From the NCBI RefSeq assembly GCF_022267535.1, contig NZ_JAHNZV010000002.1, positions 1 to 64,000 of the forward strand: 64,000 nucleotides of DNA, written 5' to 3'. Of the stretch, positions 1 through 9,379 are shown piece after piece (the first letter of the stretch is position 1; every line of letters begins with the position of its first letter). The position numbers were made by a program, and so were the translations under genes. The DNA comes from Psychromonas antarctica. GTDB lineage: Bacteria > Pseudomonadota > Gammaproteobacteria > Enterobacterales > Psychromonadaceae. The notes under the pieces are model-generated. The model worked only from the letters and a program-made list of their open reading frames with translations. It was not told the origin of the DNA and did not search any database.

Positions 1-21
1 GTTCAATTTTTTTTACATTTA

Positions 22-1173
22 TTAAAAATAATTTGAAGAAAAGAGAAATTTAGCGCGAAAAGTATTTTTTGATATCTCTCGCAGCCCTTGTATAGCTTGA
101 AAATTATTTTCACCGAGAATTGCTGTAAAGCAATCGAGGTTTGCTATGAACTGTTCCTTTGTTATATTCAAGTATGATAAAAAATCAGGGGTATATTTCC
201 AAGGTACTTGTCCTTCGCTAGAGTCTCTTAATGCTTGGACAGCTTGTTCCCGCGTCATTCGCCCGGCTCGAATTTCAATACAAAGTTGGTCAGTTGCTCG
301 CCCATACCCATATTTAATAAACTTCATATAGTCATGAAGTCCACCAATCCATTTACAATCCAGATTTTCAATATCATTAAAAGCACCTTCTACAGGGCCA
401 TCAGGATTTTTATTCCACCCTAAACTGCAGCATAAATCACTATTTCTTTTAGAGTCCCACTTTTCGAAATACCCTAAAAATAACCCTGTAACACCAACCT
501 GTTCAATATCTTCATCGCTGGGATAAATTAACGTTTTAATGCTTTTTAAATCTATACCATCATGAACAACATCTGACAATCTATGACCACTCATCTGAAA
601 TTGCTCTAGCCAATTACGATCTAAATAATTATTATCTTTTTTTGCAGCTGGGCCTCCATATTCAAACTGAGAATTTTCCCCCCAGATAAGTAAAGGTATC
701 TTATAATTTACAGCAACTCTAACAGGTGCAGTAAAAATACCGATATGCTCAGGCCAACAACAATCTCCTAACTTAAAGAAACCGAGCCTAACTAATTCCT
801 TATAATTTTTACGGTTTGCTGATATTTGGATTAAATCAAAACCTTGATCTCGTAAGAAATTTAAATTTTTCAAACCAACGTCGGTCAAATCGCAAGGAGT
901 ATGAGTAACACAAAGAGGCGTCATCCCATATTTATCTCTCATTGTTATCGCTTGATAACAACTATCTTTTCCCCCACTGACAGGGATAATACAATCATAA
1001 TCACTACCATCACCACGATACTGATCCAAAATAGATCGAAACTCAGTTTCTCTTTTCTGCCAATCAATGTGGATATGTTTATCAACAGCTGAATGACAAG
1101 CATCACAGACACCATCAGTGAAAACCTGCTCGGGTCTCGTTGTTGGCATAATACATTTCGTACAATATCTCAT
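22..1173 (-). CDS. N-acetyl sugar amidotransferase (PseA/WbpG-like)
   Basis: This 383-residue protein looks like the N-acetyl sugar amidotransferase family that turns an acetamido group of a nonulosonic or uronic sugar into an acetamidino group. The N-terminus has paired cysteines (YCTKC near residue 4, CDAC near 23) as expected for a zinc site. The PP-loop ATP-pyrophosphatase signature SGGKDS lies near residue 66. The start ATG has AAGG about 9 bases upstream. It sits 29 bp downstream of a maf gene in the same direction, so modification of flagellin glycan (pseudaminic or legionaminic acid type) is the likely role. An LPS sugar role is the alternative. The rest of a nonulosonate pathway is not in the window. 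Confidence 0.8.
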   Translation of the reverse strand: MRYCTKCIMPTTRPEQVFTDGVCDACHSAVDKHIHIDWQKRETEFRSILDQYRGDGSDYDCIIPVSGGKDSCYQAITMRDKYGMTPLCVTHTPCDLTDVGLKNLNFLRDQGFDLIQISANRKNYKELVRLGFFKLGDCCWPEHIGIFTAPVRVAVNYKIPLLIWGENSQFEYGGPAAKKDNNYLDRNWLEQFQMSGHRLSDVVHDGIDLKSIKTLIYPSDEDIEQVGVTGLFLGYFEKWDSKRNSDLCCSLGWNKNPDGPVEGAFNDIENLDCKWIGGLHDYMKFIKYGYGRATDQLCIEIRAGRMTREQAVQALRDSSEGQVPWKYTPDFLSYLNITKEQFIANLDCFTAILGENNFQAIQGLREISKNTFRAKFLFSSNYF

Positions 1174-1202
1174 AAAAACTAACCTTGTGTTACATTCGAC
1201 AT

Positions 1203-3197
1203 TTAGTATTTTGCAGGTTTATTATAATGTGCTTTTAATTCTTCGAATGACCATTTTAAATGTGTGTTCATCGTCATTAAGCAAAATTGAATGTACTCTT
1301 CTTGTTGAGTTTGCTCTGAGTATAAATATACGTTGCTCATAATGTTTGCTTGTAAGTAATTCAATGAACCACGCATAAATTTACTGAATAACCTTTTACT
1401 TTTAGACTGTTGACAGTCTTCAATAAATTTATACTGAGCGCTAAACATTTCGGATAATTCAACTCTTGAACGTACATTCTGAGAAAAATCAAGTAATTGA
1501 TTTAAATATGCTTGCATTTTAGGTAATAGCTTTTCAAACTCTTCAAACAAATCAGTTTGTGAATAGTCATTATTATCAAAACTTTCAAGTAGTATTCTTT
1601 TAACTAACTCAGATTTATCTTCAAAGTCTTTAAAATCTGGTAAATCATTTATTTGACAAGGTGTAGAAAGCTCTACCATAGCGCCATCACTGGTATTCAC
1701 ACAGTTGATATCAGGGTTTGCTTGTAAAAGCATTTCAAGCATCATTCGCGAACTATCGAACGTTTGCGTGGCAAAGACCTCCCCACCAAAATTCCCTGGA
1801 ACTTTTAATTGCCCTTTAATAACACCTAAGTCGAGATCTTGATTTGTTTGCTCTGTAAAATATAAGCTGTCTTTAGAATGATGATGATCTTCGCTCTTAA
1901 AACCATAGTCGACACCAAACAGATACAAATTTTTAAAACCAAGAGCCACGACCGAAGAGGTGGCTGCATTTGAAACCGTTGGGTTACAATAATATATTTC
2001 AGGATATTTCTTGGAAATATAATCTCTAATAAAGAGGCTTCCAGCATCTTCCGGTTTTAATATCAAATGCGCCTGTTTAAACAATTTCAATACTTCTGGG
2101 TACACTGTATTCAAACAAATAAGATCAATTTTTTGCAATTGCTCTTTTTTTCCTGCTTTTATTACCCAGTCATACAAACTTGCTGTACGTTCCATTTCAA
2201 TGTGAATATCAGGAACAATCCCATTATCTAATAATGGTTTTAATGCACTGCCACATGAAATGAAAATTGCTTTCTTTTTATTCGTTTTTAAATATGTAAA
2301 ACTCTCATCAAGAGATGGTCCATTACCAATAATAAATACAGGTTGGTCTTTTGATTTTTCTTTTGCTGAGGCTAATATTATAGGGAATTTATGTATTCCA
2401 ATATTAGAAAGTGTATGACTTATTCCAATCACTTCATCTTCACAAAATCCCCAGCCACCGGCATATCGATAAGCAAGGTCATGCACCATTTGGAATGCTT
2501 CATTGGTCTGCTCACTTAGATAATGGCGGTAAAGGAACATTTTGGATAGGTTAAAGTAACCTTGACGTTTAAATATTCTCGATATTTCATTTACAAAACC
2601 GTTAGCGTTACCACCAATTTGTAATGTTAACTGCCCCCCCCTAGAAAAACATTTTTTTATCATGTCACCAATATCTACACTGTGTAATGTGCAATAAAAA
2701 CAATCAGGATCAGGTTCATAAACAAAAGCATAGCGAATATCATTAGTGACAAATAAACTTTGTAAATGATATCCCAATCCGGTTCCCATAAAAGCGATAA
2801 AATCTATTTGTTCATTTTTAGGGAAAATAGCCGTGTTATTAAAACCGGCTTCTTTTTGACGGCGTTCACATATATTGACAAGCACTTTTTCATGTTCAAA
2901 ATTATAACTACCATCCTGCGCCACGTGATAAGTCAAGTTATGTGGCTTTTCTAAAAACTCAGCAACTTGCTGATCACTTAATTTTTTAGGATCGCCTTGA
3001 TAAATTAAATTGCCATTGGAGACAAGATTGAGATGCCCCTTGTCATCAAAAGTTAATTTCACACGCGTTGGGGTATAACTTTCATAGAATTTAAAGACAT
3101 CTGGCATATATTTCTTCAATACTGCCATATTATTAATAAAAGTTGCGCGTAACACTTTGGTTTGAATATCCAATAAAGGATCAACTTGTGCGGTCAT
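1203..3197 (-). CDS. maf: Maf-family motility accessory factor, probable flagellin glycosyltransferase
   Basis: The protein is about 664 residues and matches the Maf/DUF115 family, which transfers nonulosonic acids to flagellin before export. The central MptE-like domain shows the signature FIIGNGPSLDES near residue 290 and a VDYGF segment near 430. I chose the ATG at 3197 over a GTG four codons upstream because GTGAG lies at good spacing before the ATG, while the region before the GTG has CCTCC, the opposite of a ribosome site. It lies between fliD and the amidotransferase gene, all on the minus strand. Together with a serine/threonine-rich flagellin nearby, this supports O-glycosylation of the filament. 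The acceptor and sugar are inferred. Confidence 0.87.
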   Translation of the reverse strand: MTAQVDPLLDIQTKVLRATFINNMAVLKKYMPDVFKFYESYTPTRVKLTFDDKGHLNLVSNGNLIYQGDPKKLSDQQVAEFLEKPHNLTYHVAQDGSYNFEHEKVLVNICERRQKEAGFNNTAIFPKNEQIDFIAFMGTGLGYHLQSLFVTNDIRYAFVYEPDPDCFYCTLHSVDIGDMIKKCFSRGGQLTLQIGGNANGFVNEISRIFKRQGYFNLSKMFLYRHYLSEQTNEAFQMVHDLAYRYAGGWGFCEDEVIGISHTLSNIGIHKFPIILASAKEKSKDQPVFIIGNGPSLDESFTYLKTNKKKAIFISCGSALKPLLDNGIVPDIHIEMERTASLYDWVIKAGKKEQLQKIDLICLNTVYPEVLKLFKQAHLILKPEDAGSLFIRDYISKKYPEIYYCNPTVSNAATSSVVALGFKNLYLFGVDYGFKSEDHHHSKDSLYFTEQTNQDLDLGVIKGQLKVPGNFGGEVFATQTFDSSRMMLEMLLQANPDINCVNTSDGAMVELSTPCQINDLPDFKDFEDKSELVKRILLESFDNNDYSQTDLFEEFEKLLPKMQAYLNQLLDFSQNVRSRVELSEMFSAQYKFIEDCQQSKSKRLFSKFMRGSLNYLQANIMSNVYLYSEQTQQEEYIQFCLMTMNTHLKWSFEELKAHYNKPAKY

Positions 3198-3254
3198 ATT
3201 AAAACTCACTTCGGGGAGGATGCATTGATTATATCTAATGATTATATAAATATA

Positions 3255-3270
3255 TGCAAGTTGCTATCCA
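3255..3270 (-). promoter_or_regulatory. possible sigma-54 promoter for maf
   Basis: On the minus strand the bases read TGGATAGCAACTTGCA. The GG and GC are 10 bases apart as sigma-54 requires, and TTGC is intact, but the -24 box is weak (TGGATA for TGGCAC). A start would fall near 3244, about 47 bases before the maf ATG. Confidence 0.4.
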
Positions 3271-3289
3271 CAATTAGATATTTGCGACT

Positions 3290-3341
3290 AGAAACAAAAA
3301 AATGTGTGCTTTATCTGGTAAAAATTTAACAAATAGCACAC
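3290..3341 (-). terminator. probable fliD terminator
   Basis: Just past the fliD stop the minus strand has GTGTGC pairing with GCACAC across a long imperfect loop, followed by ATTTTTTTG. The T tract and position fit a terminator, though the loop is larger than usual. Confidence 0.5.
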
Positions 3342-3367
3342 CAATTGACTATGCCGATAGAACTAGC

Positions 3368-5440
3368 TTAATTATCTCGGGTGTAACCCGGTAGGGCTTC
3401 TAATGCACCGGTAAGGTAGTTCATGGTATTATTTAAGCTAGAAACCGCTATATCCATGGCATTAAAGTCTTTATATAGGCGAGCTTCCAGCTTATCGGTA
3501 CGATAAATTAAATTCTCTTCCTGTTTTTCGAGATCTTGCATCTTTTTATAAAGTGAGTCGACTTTACTGTCTAACAAGCCTTCACTTAAATCGACATCGC
3601 CACTGGTTGATGTCACACTTTTATCTATAATACTGCTCAGCAGATTATTCATGACCGTGGTCATCCCCTCTGCATAGGTAACATCTCCTCGATCCCCCAA
3701 GACCCCACCTTCAATCAGTAATTTAATCCCACTTGAATCACCACTTTCAGAAAGTAAAAACTGACCATCACCCAAAGCAGGGACACCAGCAATGCTTCCT
3801 TCAACATTCACACCCGCTGTACCCGATTGTACATCAATACCTAAATCAGCTAAGAAGTTAGTGTCCACTTCTGTAAATGCAACGTTAGAGGAGGAGCCAT
3901 ATTTAGTAGAAGTAAATGAAAGTTTACCTGCATCTTCAATCACTTTGATACTGATCCCTTTATCAATAAAGGTCGAGTCTGAGTTTATTTTTGACTGTAA
4001 CTCTGTCGCCAGATCAGAAATAGAAGCATAAGAGGCCTGAGACAAAGTAATATCGTTAGATAAAATACCATCCATGCGCATTTTAAAAGTGTCGTTATCT
4101 GCATCAATAGTCAGATTATTGACAATCAAGCCATTTAAGGTGCCTTGTGTTGCCAGTTGCGTAACCTCTACCGAGTATGTCCCAGGTTGGGTTAAACTAT
4201 TACTGCTGTCAAAGGAAATAAATGAATCATTGGCGGCACCCGATGCGGTAAAAAAGTTAGCCACACTATCCATATTATTTTTTAGCACATCAGCCAATTT
4301 TGTTGCGTCTAACTCCAGTGTGCCGTCTCTTTTTGTTAACATTCCTAAATCAGCAAAGCTTTGTACTGCACCGCCAATATGATCGACACGAGTATTCAGC
4401 ACGCCACGCATTAGACCTTGTATATTACGCACAGTCGCATCGCCATTAAGAATACCATTTTCAGTACCTTCGCCGTTGAAGGCGGTCAGCTCATTCATTT
4501 TAGCAATGGTGCTATTGTAGTTATCAACAAAGGCTTGTATCTGCTCTTCCACTTTGCTGGTATCCTGTGTAATAGTGAGTTTGACTGTTTTACCTATTTC
4601 AGTTTCACCGTTGATATTTAATGTCACGCCTTCGATCACACTCGTGATCTCATTGCTATCACGAGCAATGGTAATACCATTCATAATAATTTTTGCATCT
4701 TGTGCAACAGAAGTTTGATCTAAATTCTTATCCGCCGCACTGTAGGTAAATCGGGAAAGTCCTAGCCCGTCATTCACTAAACCGCCATCATCATCCGCTA
4801 CCGTCATTTCCACCGCATTTTGTTCACCAGTCTCTTTACTGGTCAGTACTAAACGATAATTGCTACCATCATTAAGGATAGAAGCCGTAACACTGTAATC
4901 CCCCTCATTAATGGCATCTCGCATAGCGGAAAGTGAATTATTACTGCTATCAATAGTCAGCGTTTCGATAGGTTTATCGGCATTAACAGAAAAAGCATCA
5001 CCAATAAAATCACCATTTACGTCTTTATTGTAACTACCAAAACGAAAAGAAATGACCCCTGTACCAACAGGTTCATTGACACTAGAGAATTTATTCGCTT
5101 CAGCTGACACTAAGGTTTGCGATTCGGCGCGCTGCTTAACTTCGAATTCCCAACTACCAGTTTCTGCACCAACACCTAATGTTGTATCCAAAATATCACT
5201 GTCGCTACTGGATGAACTGGCCGCTGAAAAGCTTGAACTGCGACCAAGATCGCTGTAAGAGGATTTAAAACTAGAAAGTTCACTGTTAAGCATACCGTAG
5301 GCAGAAATCTGCGCAGTGGCTGTTGCCGCTGATTTAGTCATCTTTGCCAAGGCGGGATCTTTTTCAGCGCCAACAATCGCGGTCACGATACTGTTGATAT
5401 CAAGCCCTGATCCGAGACCTGTTGAGGTAATTGAAGACAT
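3368..5440 (-). CDS. fliD: flagellar filament cap protein FliD
   Basis: FliD (HAP2) forms the cap that folds flagellin subunits at the growing filament tip. The N-terminus MSSITSTGLGSGLDINSIV is the family signature. The C-terminus (about 640-690) is heptad-like and ends in the coiled coil typical of FliD. The middle contains flagellin_IN-like stretches. At 690 residues it is on the long side for the family, matching the enlarged flagellin next door. The ATG has AAGGAG at ideal spacing. It lies downstream of flaG. In vibrios fliD is followed by fliS, but here maf follows and no fliS is present. Confidence 0.95.
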   Translation of the reverse strand: MSSITSTGLGSGLDINSIVTAIVGAEKDPALAKMTKSAATATAQISAYGMLNSELSSFKSSYSDLGRSSSFSAASSSSSDSDILDTTLGVGAETGSWEFEVKQRAESQTLVSAEANKFSSVNEPVGTGVISFRFGSYNKDVNGDFIGDAFSVNADKPIETLTIDSSNNSLSAMRDAINEGDYSVTASILNDGSNYRLVLTSKETGEQNAVEMTVADDDGGLVNDGLGLSRFTYSAADKNLDQTSVAQDAKIIMNGITIARDSNEITSVIEGVTLNINGETEIGKTVKLTITQDTSKVEEQIQAFVDNYNSTIAKMNELTAFNGEGTENGILNGDATVRNIQGLMRGVLNTRVDHIGGAVQSFADLGMLTKRDGTLELDATKLADVLKNNMDSVANFFTASGAANDSFISFDSSNSLTQPGTYSVEVTQLATQGTLNGLIVNNLTIDADNDTFKMRMDGILSNDITLSQASYASISDLATELQSKINSDSTFIDKGISIKVIEDAGKLSFTSTKYGSSSNVAFTEVDTNFLADLGIDVQSGTAGVNVEGSIAGVPALGDGQFLLSESGDSSGIKLLIEGGVLGDRGDVTYAEGMTTVMNNLLSSIIDKSVTSTSGDVDLSEGLLDSKVDSLYKKMQDLEKQEENLIYRTDKLEARLYKDFNAMDIAVSSLNNTMNYLTGALEALPGYTRDN

Positions 5441-5534
5441 GACAACTCCTTACTGTGCAGAAAAATAGTTAACAGAAAAACAGTTCACACTTAACTTAGT
5501 AAATGTAACTATAGCAATCCAATTCGTAATAAGA

Positions 5535-5550
5535 TGCAATATTCGCACCA
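5535..5550 (-). promoter_or_regulatory. sigma-54-like promoter for fliD
   Basis: The minus strand reads TGGTGCGAATATTGCA. GG and GC are correctly spaced by 10 bases and TTGCA matches the -12 box, while the -24 box departs from TGGCAC at two bases. It lies about 95 bases before the fliD ATG. Confidence 0.55.
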
Positions 5551-5622
5551 TGTAGCTTGAGTTAAGTACCTAAAATAAATAATTTAATTTTCACTATGAC
5601 TTAAATAATGCGTTTGCAACTA

Positions 5623-6003
5623 TTAAACTTTAGTATCAAATAGGATGCCGACCACATCATCCATTTTTTTACGCAGTACGACTAATTCCTCTGATGGAAT
5701 TTGGCGAATCATTTCATGTGTTTCCGCATCCGTTACAGAGATGATTTCCTGCCCCAGCTGTTCATCGATAGTGAAAGAGAGATTGCGTTGCATGCTTTGC
5801 ATAAAGGCATTTATCTCTTGTACCGCCACCTCAACTTCAGCAGGCTTGAGGTCTTTATTTGCATTGGCCGCAGTGATATCGACTGTTTTTTCTGCGTCTT
5901 TATTTTCCACTTTTTCGGTTTTATTTGTTGTTGTGGTTGCTGTTTTTTCAGACTCCAAACCGATAAACCCTGTTGCTGATAGTGAGACAGTTAAATCAGA
6001 CAT
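5623..6003 (-). CDS. flaG: flagellar protein FlaG
   Basis: A 126-residue protein of the FlaG family, which influences filament length in polar-flagellate bacteria. The C-terminal half carries the family core, with NAFMQSMQRNLSFTIDEQLG near residue 66 and IRQIPSEE near 98. The N-terminal half is low-complexity and rich in T, K and E. A strong ribosome site GGAGGGTG precedes the ATG. It sits between the flagellin gene and fliD, the usual fliC-flaG-fliD order. A terminator separates it from fliC, so it may be transcribed by readthrough or from a promoter I could not identify. Confidence 0.93.
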   Translation of the reverse strand: MSDLTVSLSATGFIGLESEKTATTTTNKTEKVENKDAEKTVDITAANANKDLKPAEVEVAVQEINAFMQSMQRNLSFTIDEQLGQEIISVTDAETHEMIRQIPSEELVVLRKKMDDVVGILFDTKV

Positions 6004-6035
6004 ACACCCTCCAGATTTATTAACCCGTTAATGGC

Positions 6036-6062
6036 AAAAAAGCCCCCTACGGATAGGGAGCT
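6036..6062 (-). terminator. flagellin gene terminator
   Basis: On the minus strand AGCTCCCTA and TAGGGGGCT form a nine-pair stem (one G-T pair) around TCCG, followed by TTTTTT. It lies 35 bases past the flagellin stop and is a good intrinsic terminator. Confidence 0.85.
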
Positions 6063-6096
6063 ATTATTTGACCAGATTATAAGCTACCTAGTATTA

Positions 6097-8058
6097 CTAA
6101 CCAAGCATTGACAATACACTTTGTGATGACGCATTTGCTTGCGCTAACATCGATGTACCTGCTTGTTGTAAGATTTGCGATTTACTCATTTTTGAACTTT
6201 CAGCTGCGAAATCAGCATCTTGAATTCGTGAGTTTGCCGCCGAGATATTTTGCGATACGTTTTCTAAGTTAGAAATCGTAGAGCCTAAACGGTTTTGAAT
6301 CGCACCCAGGTTGGCTCTAGATTCTGTGATTTTATCCAACGCATCATCAATACGGTCGATACTGTTTGATGCATTTGCCGCGCTGTTTACGCTTAGCCCC
6401 ATACCAACAGCAACTTCACTACCACCTTGCGAGGTTACTCCCAATTTGTCTAATGCTGCATCTTTAAGTGCTTCATCATCTGCTGTACTGGTAATCACAA
6501 CATCTTTACCCGCTTCACCCGTTAAAGTGAGTTGACCATGCGTAATATCGTCTGTATCAAGGGCTAAACTGTCCACAACAGAGCCAACAGTTACACTTTT
6601 CACTCCAATGTCATTACCTGCGTTGGATGTTAGTACCAATTTACCTGTATCTGCATTTGCAGATGCAACAACACCTTGTACACCGGAGGCATTTATCTTA
6701 GTAACAAGATCATCCAAGTTTGTCACAGGTGCTGTTTTCAAATCGATGCTCACACCATTAATTTGGAAATTCGATTCTGTCGCTGCAGCAGATATTTGCA
6801 CCGAGTACTCAACAGTAGTTTTTGCAGAAGCAGTGACCCCTGATTCATCAGAAATCGCATTAACCGCAAAGGCTTTATCGGCAGCAGTTAACCCTGAAAC
6901 AGCACCTAAATCGACGCCATTAATTTGCACTCCATCATTGGCACTAATTGTACCTGATGTTGCATTTACAGCCATGCCTTTCACTACATCCGATCCGGTT
7001 GACTCATTTAGCCCCAATGCTTTTAAACTTGTAGCTGTATTAGCTGCAGTTTCTAACCCAGTTGAACCTATTTCAATTGTTTCGCCACCAGCACTGGTTA
7101 ATGAAACATAACCTTGGTATGTATCTGCGGTTAGTCCAACATCAGACGCAGCGGCACCAGCGATAACAATCTCATTACCTGTATCATTACTTAATACTAA
7201 CGCCCCTTCACTGCTCAGAGTTGCCGTTACCCCTGATACATCACGGTTAATTTTGTCCACCAAATCTGAACTACCCGATGTTGCACTAATTGTTGTACCG
7301 TTGACACTCAATGAACCGTTTGTAACACCTGAAATACCACCAGTACCTTCGACTGTATTGTAAGCAGATGCCGTTACCCCTGTTAAACCTGTTTTGGTAT
7401 TAATATTATCTTTCATTGCGGCTGCCGCATTAGCAGACGCAGCTTCAGCACTCAATGTAACGCCATTAACCGTTACGGCACTTGCTATAATTCCACCTGA
7501 ATTGGCACGACCACCATTTAGCTCACCCGTACCAGATACAGCGTTTAAGTTAAGATCTTTAGTCGTTACTGCATCGATAGAGAAAGACAGGGTTTCACCG
7601 GAATTTGCACCGATTTGTAGTGTGGTTGATTTAGTTGAACCATCAAGTAAGTTAATACCATTAAACTGAGTAGTTTCAGCGATACGGTCAAGCTCACCAT
7701 AAAGTTGATCCACTTCTTTCTGGATTGATGCTCTGTTTGAAGAAGAGTTAGTATCATTCGATGCTTGTACAGAGAGTTCACGCATACGTTGTAGTATGTT
7801 GGTCATCTCATCCATTGACCCTTCAGCGGTTTGCGCCATTGAGATACCATCGTTAGCGTTACGCACACCTTGGTTGATACCTTTAATTTGTGATTGCATG
7901 CCTGTTGAAATTGCAAGACCAGCCGCATCATCTTTTGCACTGTTGATACGTAAGCCAGAAGATAAACGTTCCATAGCTTGGTTACTTGTTGCTTGTGATT
8001 TGCCTAATTGACGCTGTGCGTTCAAAGACATTACATTGGTATTTACTACTGCAGCCAT
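6097..8058 (-). CDS. fliC: flagellin, enlarged hypervariable domain
   Basis: The conserved D0/D1 ends are clear: residues 1-170 begin [18 protein letters not shown] and residues 560-653 end in SVLSMLG. The 653-residue length is well above the roughly 380 residues of Vibrio flagellins. The middle (about 175-555) holds at least four flagellin_IN-like modules near 193-231, 246-295, 374-411 and 428-484. Each has an NGV or NGT, then an N- or IN-containing stretch, then GVTA or a similar turn. The middle is rich in Ser and Thr and poor in aromatics, suiting O-glycosylation by the nearby Maf protein. The ATG follows AAGGAG. Two sigma-28 promoters precede it. This is the only flagellin gene in the window. 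Confidence 0.96.
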   Translation of the reverse strand: MAAVVNTNVMSLNAQRQLGKSQATSNQAMERLSSGLRINSAKDDAAGLAISTGMQSQIKGINQGVRNANDGISMAQTAEGSMDEMTNILQRMRELSVQASNDTNSSSNRASIQKEVDQLYGELDRIAETTQFNGINLLDGSTKSTTLQIGANSGETLSFSIDAVTTKDLNLNAVSGTGELNGGRANSGGIIASAVTVNGVTLSAEAASANAAAAMKDNINTKTGLTGVTASAYNTVEGTGGISGVTNGSLSVNGTTISATSGSSDLVDKINRDVSGVTATLSSEGALVLSNDTGNEIVIAGAAASDVGLTADTYQGYVSLTSAGGETIEIGSTGLETAANTATSLKALGLNESTGSDVVKGMAVNATSGTISANDGVQINGVDLGAVSGLTAADKAFAVNAISDESGVTASAKTTVEYSVQISAAATESNFQINGVSIDLKTAPVTNLDDLVTKINASGVQGVVASANADTGKLVLTSNAGNDIGVKSVTVGSVVDSLALDTDDITHGQLTLTGEAGKDVVITSTADDEALKDAALDKLGVTSQGGSEVAVGMGLSVNSAANASNSIDRIDDALDKITESRANLGAIQNRLGSTISNLENVSQNISAANSRIQDADFAAESSKMSKSQILQQAGTSMLAQANASSQSVLSMLG

Positions 8059-8135
8059 GATGTGCTCCTTGGTTATTTATTTCTGACTTAAGTCGTTTAT
8101 AAAACTTTTAATCAGTTTGATTAAGTATGTATCTC

Positions 8136-8162
8136 TTATCGACCGCTTAAAAAATAACTTTA
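8136..8162 (-). promoter_or_regulatory. proximal sigma-28 promoter of fliC
   Basis: On the minus strand TAAA is followed after exactly 15 bases by GTCGATAA, one mismatch from the FliA consensus TAAA-N15-GCCGATAA. Transcription should begin near 8129, about 70 bases before the flagellin ATG. Confidence 0.82.
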
Positions 8163-8244
8163 ATGTTTTTTTAAACTTATTTTAAACTTTTTTATTTCTT
8201 TAACGGTTCATTTCTAAACAGTCGAATGTTCAGACTTAATAACT

Positions 8245-8271
8245 TTATCGACAGGTCAATAAATAACTTTA
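8245..8271 (-). promoter_or_regulatory. distal sigma-28 promoter of fliC
   Basis: A second TAAA-N15-GTCGATAA lies 109 bases upstream of the first with identical boxes. Both share TAAAGTTATT at the -35 side, suggesting local duplication. Transcription should begin near 8238. Confidence 0.72.
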
Positions 8272-8309
8272 GAAGAAAGTCGAAATTAATTTTATTTTTT
8301 TACAGCCGC

Positions 8310-8620
8310 CTGAAGTCCACACCCCTTGCCTGCACTGCAATTCTGGATGTGAACTTTAGTCACACGGGCCGCGGACTTTAGTCGGATTGTTGCATGGTAA
8401 GGCATTCAAGCCGCGGACGTCATATTAGATGGTAGGGAATTCGGGGCGCGGACTTCATATTAGATGGTAGGGAATTCAAGCCGCGGACTTCATATTAGAT
8501 GGTAGGGAATTCAAGCCGCGGACTTCATATTAGATGGTAGGGAATTCAAGCCGCGGACTTCATATTAGATGGTAGGGAATTCGGGGCGCGGACTTCAGTC
8601 CGCATTATTGCCTGGTAATA
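8310..8620. repeat. 35-bp tandem repeat with degenerate palindromic flanks
   Basis: Five 35-bp units run from about 8413 to 8587. Each starts GCGGACTTCATATTAGAT and continues GGTAGGGAATTC, then AAGCC or GGGGC. Units 2-4 are identical, unit 1 has one change, and the joint between units alternates AAGCC/GGGGC. The flanks hold older, diverged copies of about 42 bp containing GGACTTTAGTC or the palindrome GCGGACTTCAGTCCGC (8588-8603). No cas-like genes are nearby and units have no unique spacers, so this is a minisatellite. The outer palindrome just past the maoC stop could also help terminate that gene. Confidence 0.9.
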
Positions 8621-8625
8621 TAAAT

Positions 8626-9312
8626 TTAAAAATAAACACGCACCACTGAAACAGCAACACAACCGGGTCGGCGCATATTTTTTATTTCGATGGAGATCTC
8701 TTTTTCTATTTCCAGACCGCGTTTAATTGGCGTCACTTTAATTAAACGACTATGGGCACGCACCACACTGCCCGTTTTGACCGGATAGGGGAAACGCACT
8801 TGGTTAAGACCATAGTTCACCGTCATTTTTGCATTGGGATAAAGCGGCTTTTCAGGGTTAACACTGTCGGTTAATCGCGGTAATAACGACAGAGTCAAAA
8901 AACCATGGGCAATCGTGGTTTTAAAAGGAGACTCTTGTTCAGCTCTAGCAATATCATTATGCAGCCATTGATGATCTTCAGTGACATCGGCAAATTGATC
9001 AATGCGCTGCTGAGAAATAGTAAGCCAATCGCCAACATGCACCTCTTCACCAATTTGTCCCCGTAGTTGAAAAAACAGCTCAGTTGCTTCGGGCGAAAGC
9101 TGTACTGGTTTTTGGGCAATATTGATGGAACGACCATCTTTTAAAATGGAGTACTCTTTAACCCAAGAAAGTAACTGACTGCGATTATTATTTGCTTTTT
9201 TGATAAATAATGAATAATAATCTCGAATCGCAGGCGACATCCACTCTTTAAATTCAAAAGTAAATTTTTCCATAAATTCAATTTTATATTTATTAATATC
9301 AATTTTTTTCAT
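8626..9312 (-). CDS. MaoC-like (R)-specific enoyl-CoA hydratase family protein
   Basis: Residues about 85-228 form a hot-dog fold MaoC dehydratase. The hydratase signature is visible as DVTEDHQWLHND near residue 127 and IAHGFLTLSLLP near 150, giving the Asp and His of the catalytic pair. These enzymes hydrate trans-2-enoyl-CoA in fatty acid or polyhydroxyalkanoate metabolism. The first 75 residues are an extra helical, lysine-rich region without a domain I recognise. A pyrF terminator lies between it and the upstream gene, so it is probably transcribed alone. No pha genes are nearby, so the pathway is open. Confidence 0.8.
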   Translation of the reverse strand: MKKIDINKYKIEFMEKFTFEFKEWMSPAIRDYYSLFIKKANNNRSQLLSWVKEYSILKDGRSINIAQKPVQLSPEATELFFQLRGQIGEEVHVGDWLTISQQRIDQFADVTEDHQWLHNDIARAEQESPFKTTIAHGFLTLSLLPRLTDSVNPEKPLYPNAKMTVNYGLNQVRFPYPVKTGSVVRAHSRLIKVTPIKRGLEIEKEISIEIKNMRRPGCVAVSVVRVYF

Positions 9313-9330
9313 TAAGCAATTCCAATAATA

Positions 9331-9357
9331 AAATAGAAGGCATTAGGCCTTCTATTT
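9331..9357 (-). terminator. pyrF terminator
   Basis: A perfect 11-pair stem, AAATAGAAGGC against GCCTTCTATTT with a five-base loop, lies 23 bases after the pyrF stop. On the minus strand it is followed by a T-rich tail. Confidence 0.85.
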
Positions 9358-9379
9358 ATCTGTTAGTTATTAAGTTTAG

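Noticed and set aside
6311-7669. Antisense frames opposite fliC
   Set aside because: Shadows of the repetitive Ala/Thr/Ser-rich flagellin codons with no ribosome sites.
8413-8587. Possible CRISPR array
   Set aside because: Units are tandem with no unique spacers and no cas genes nearby. It is a minisatellite.
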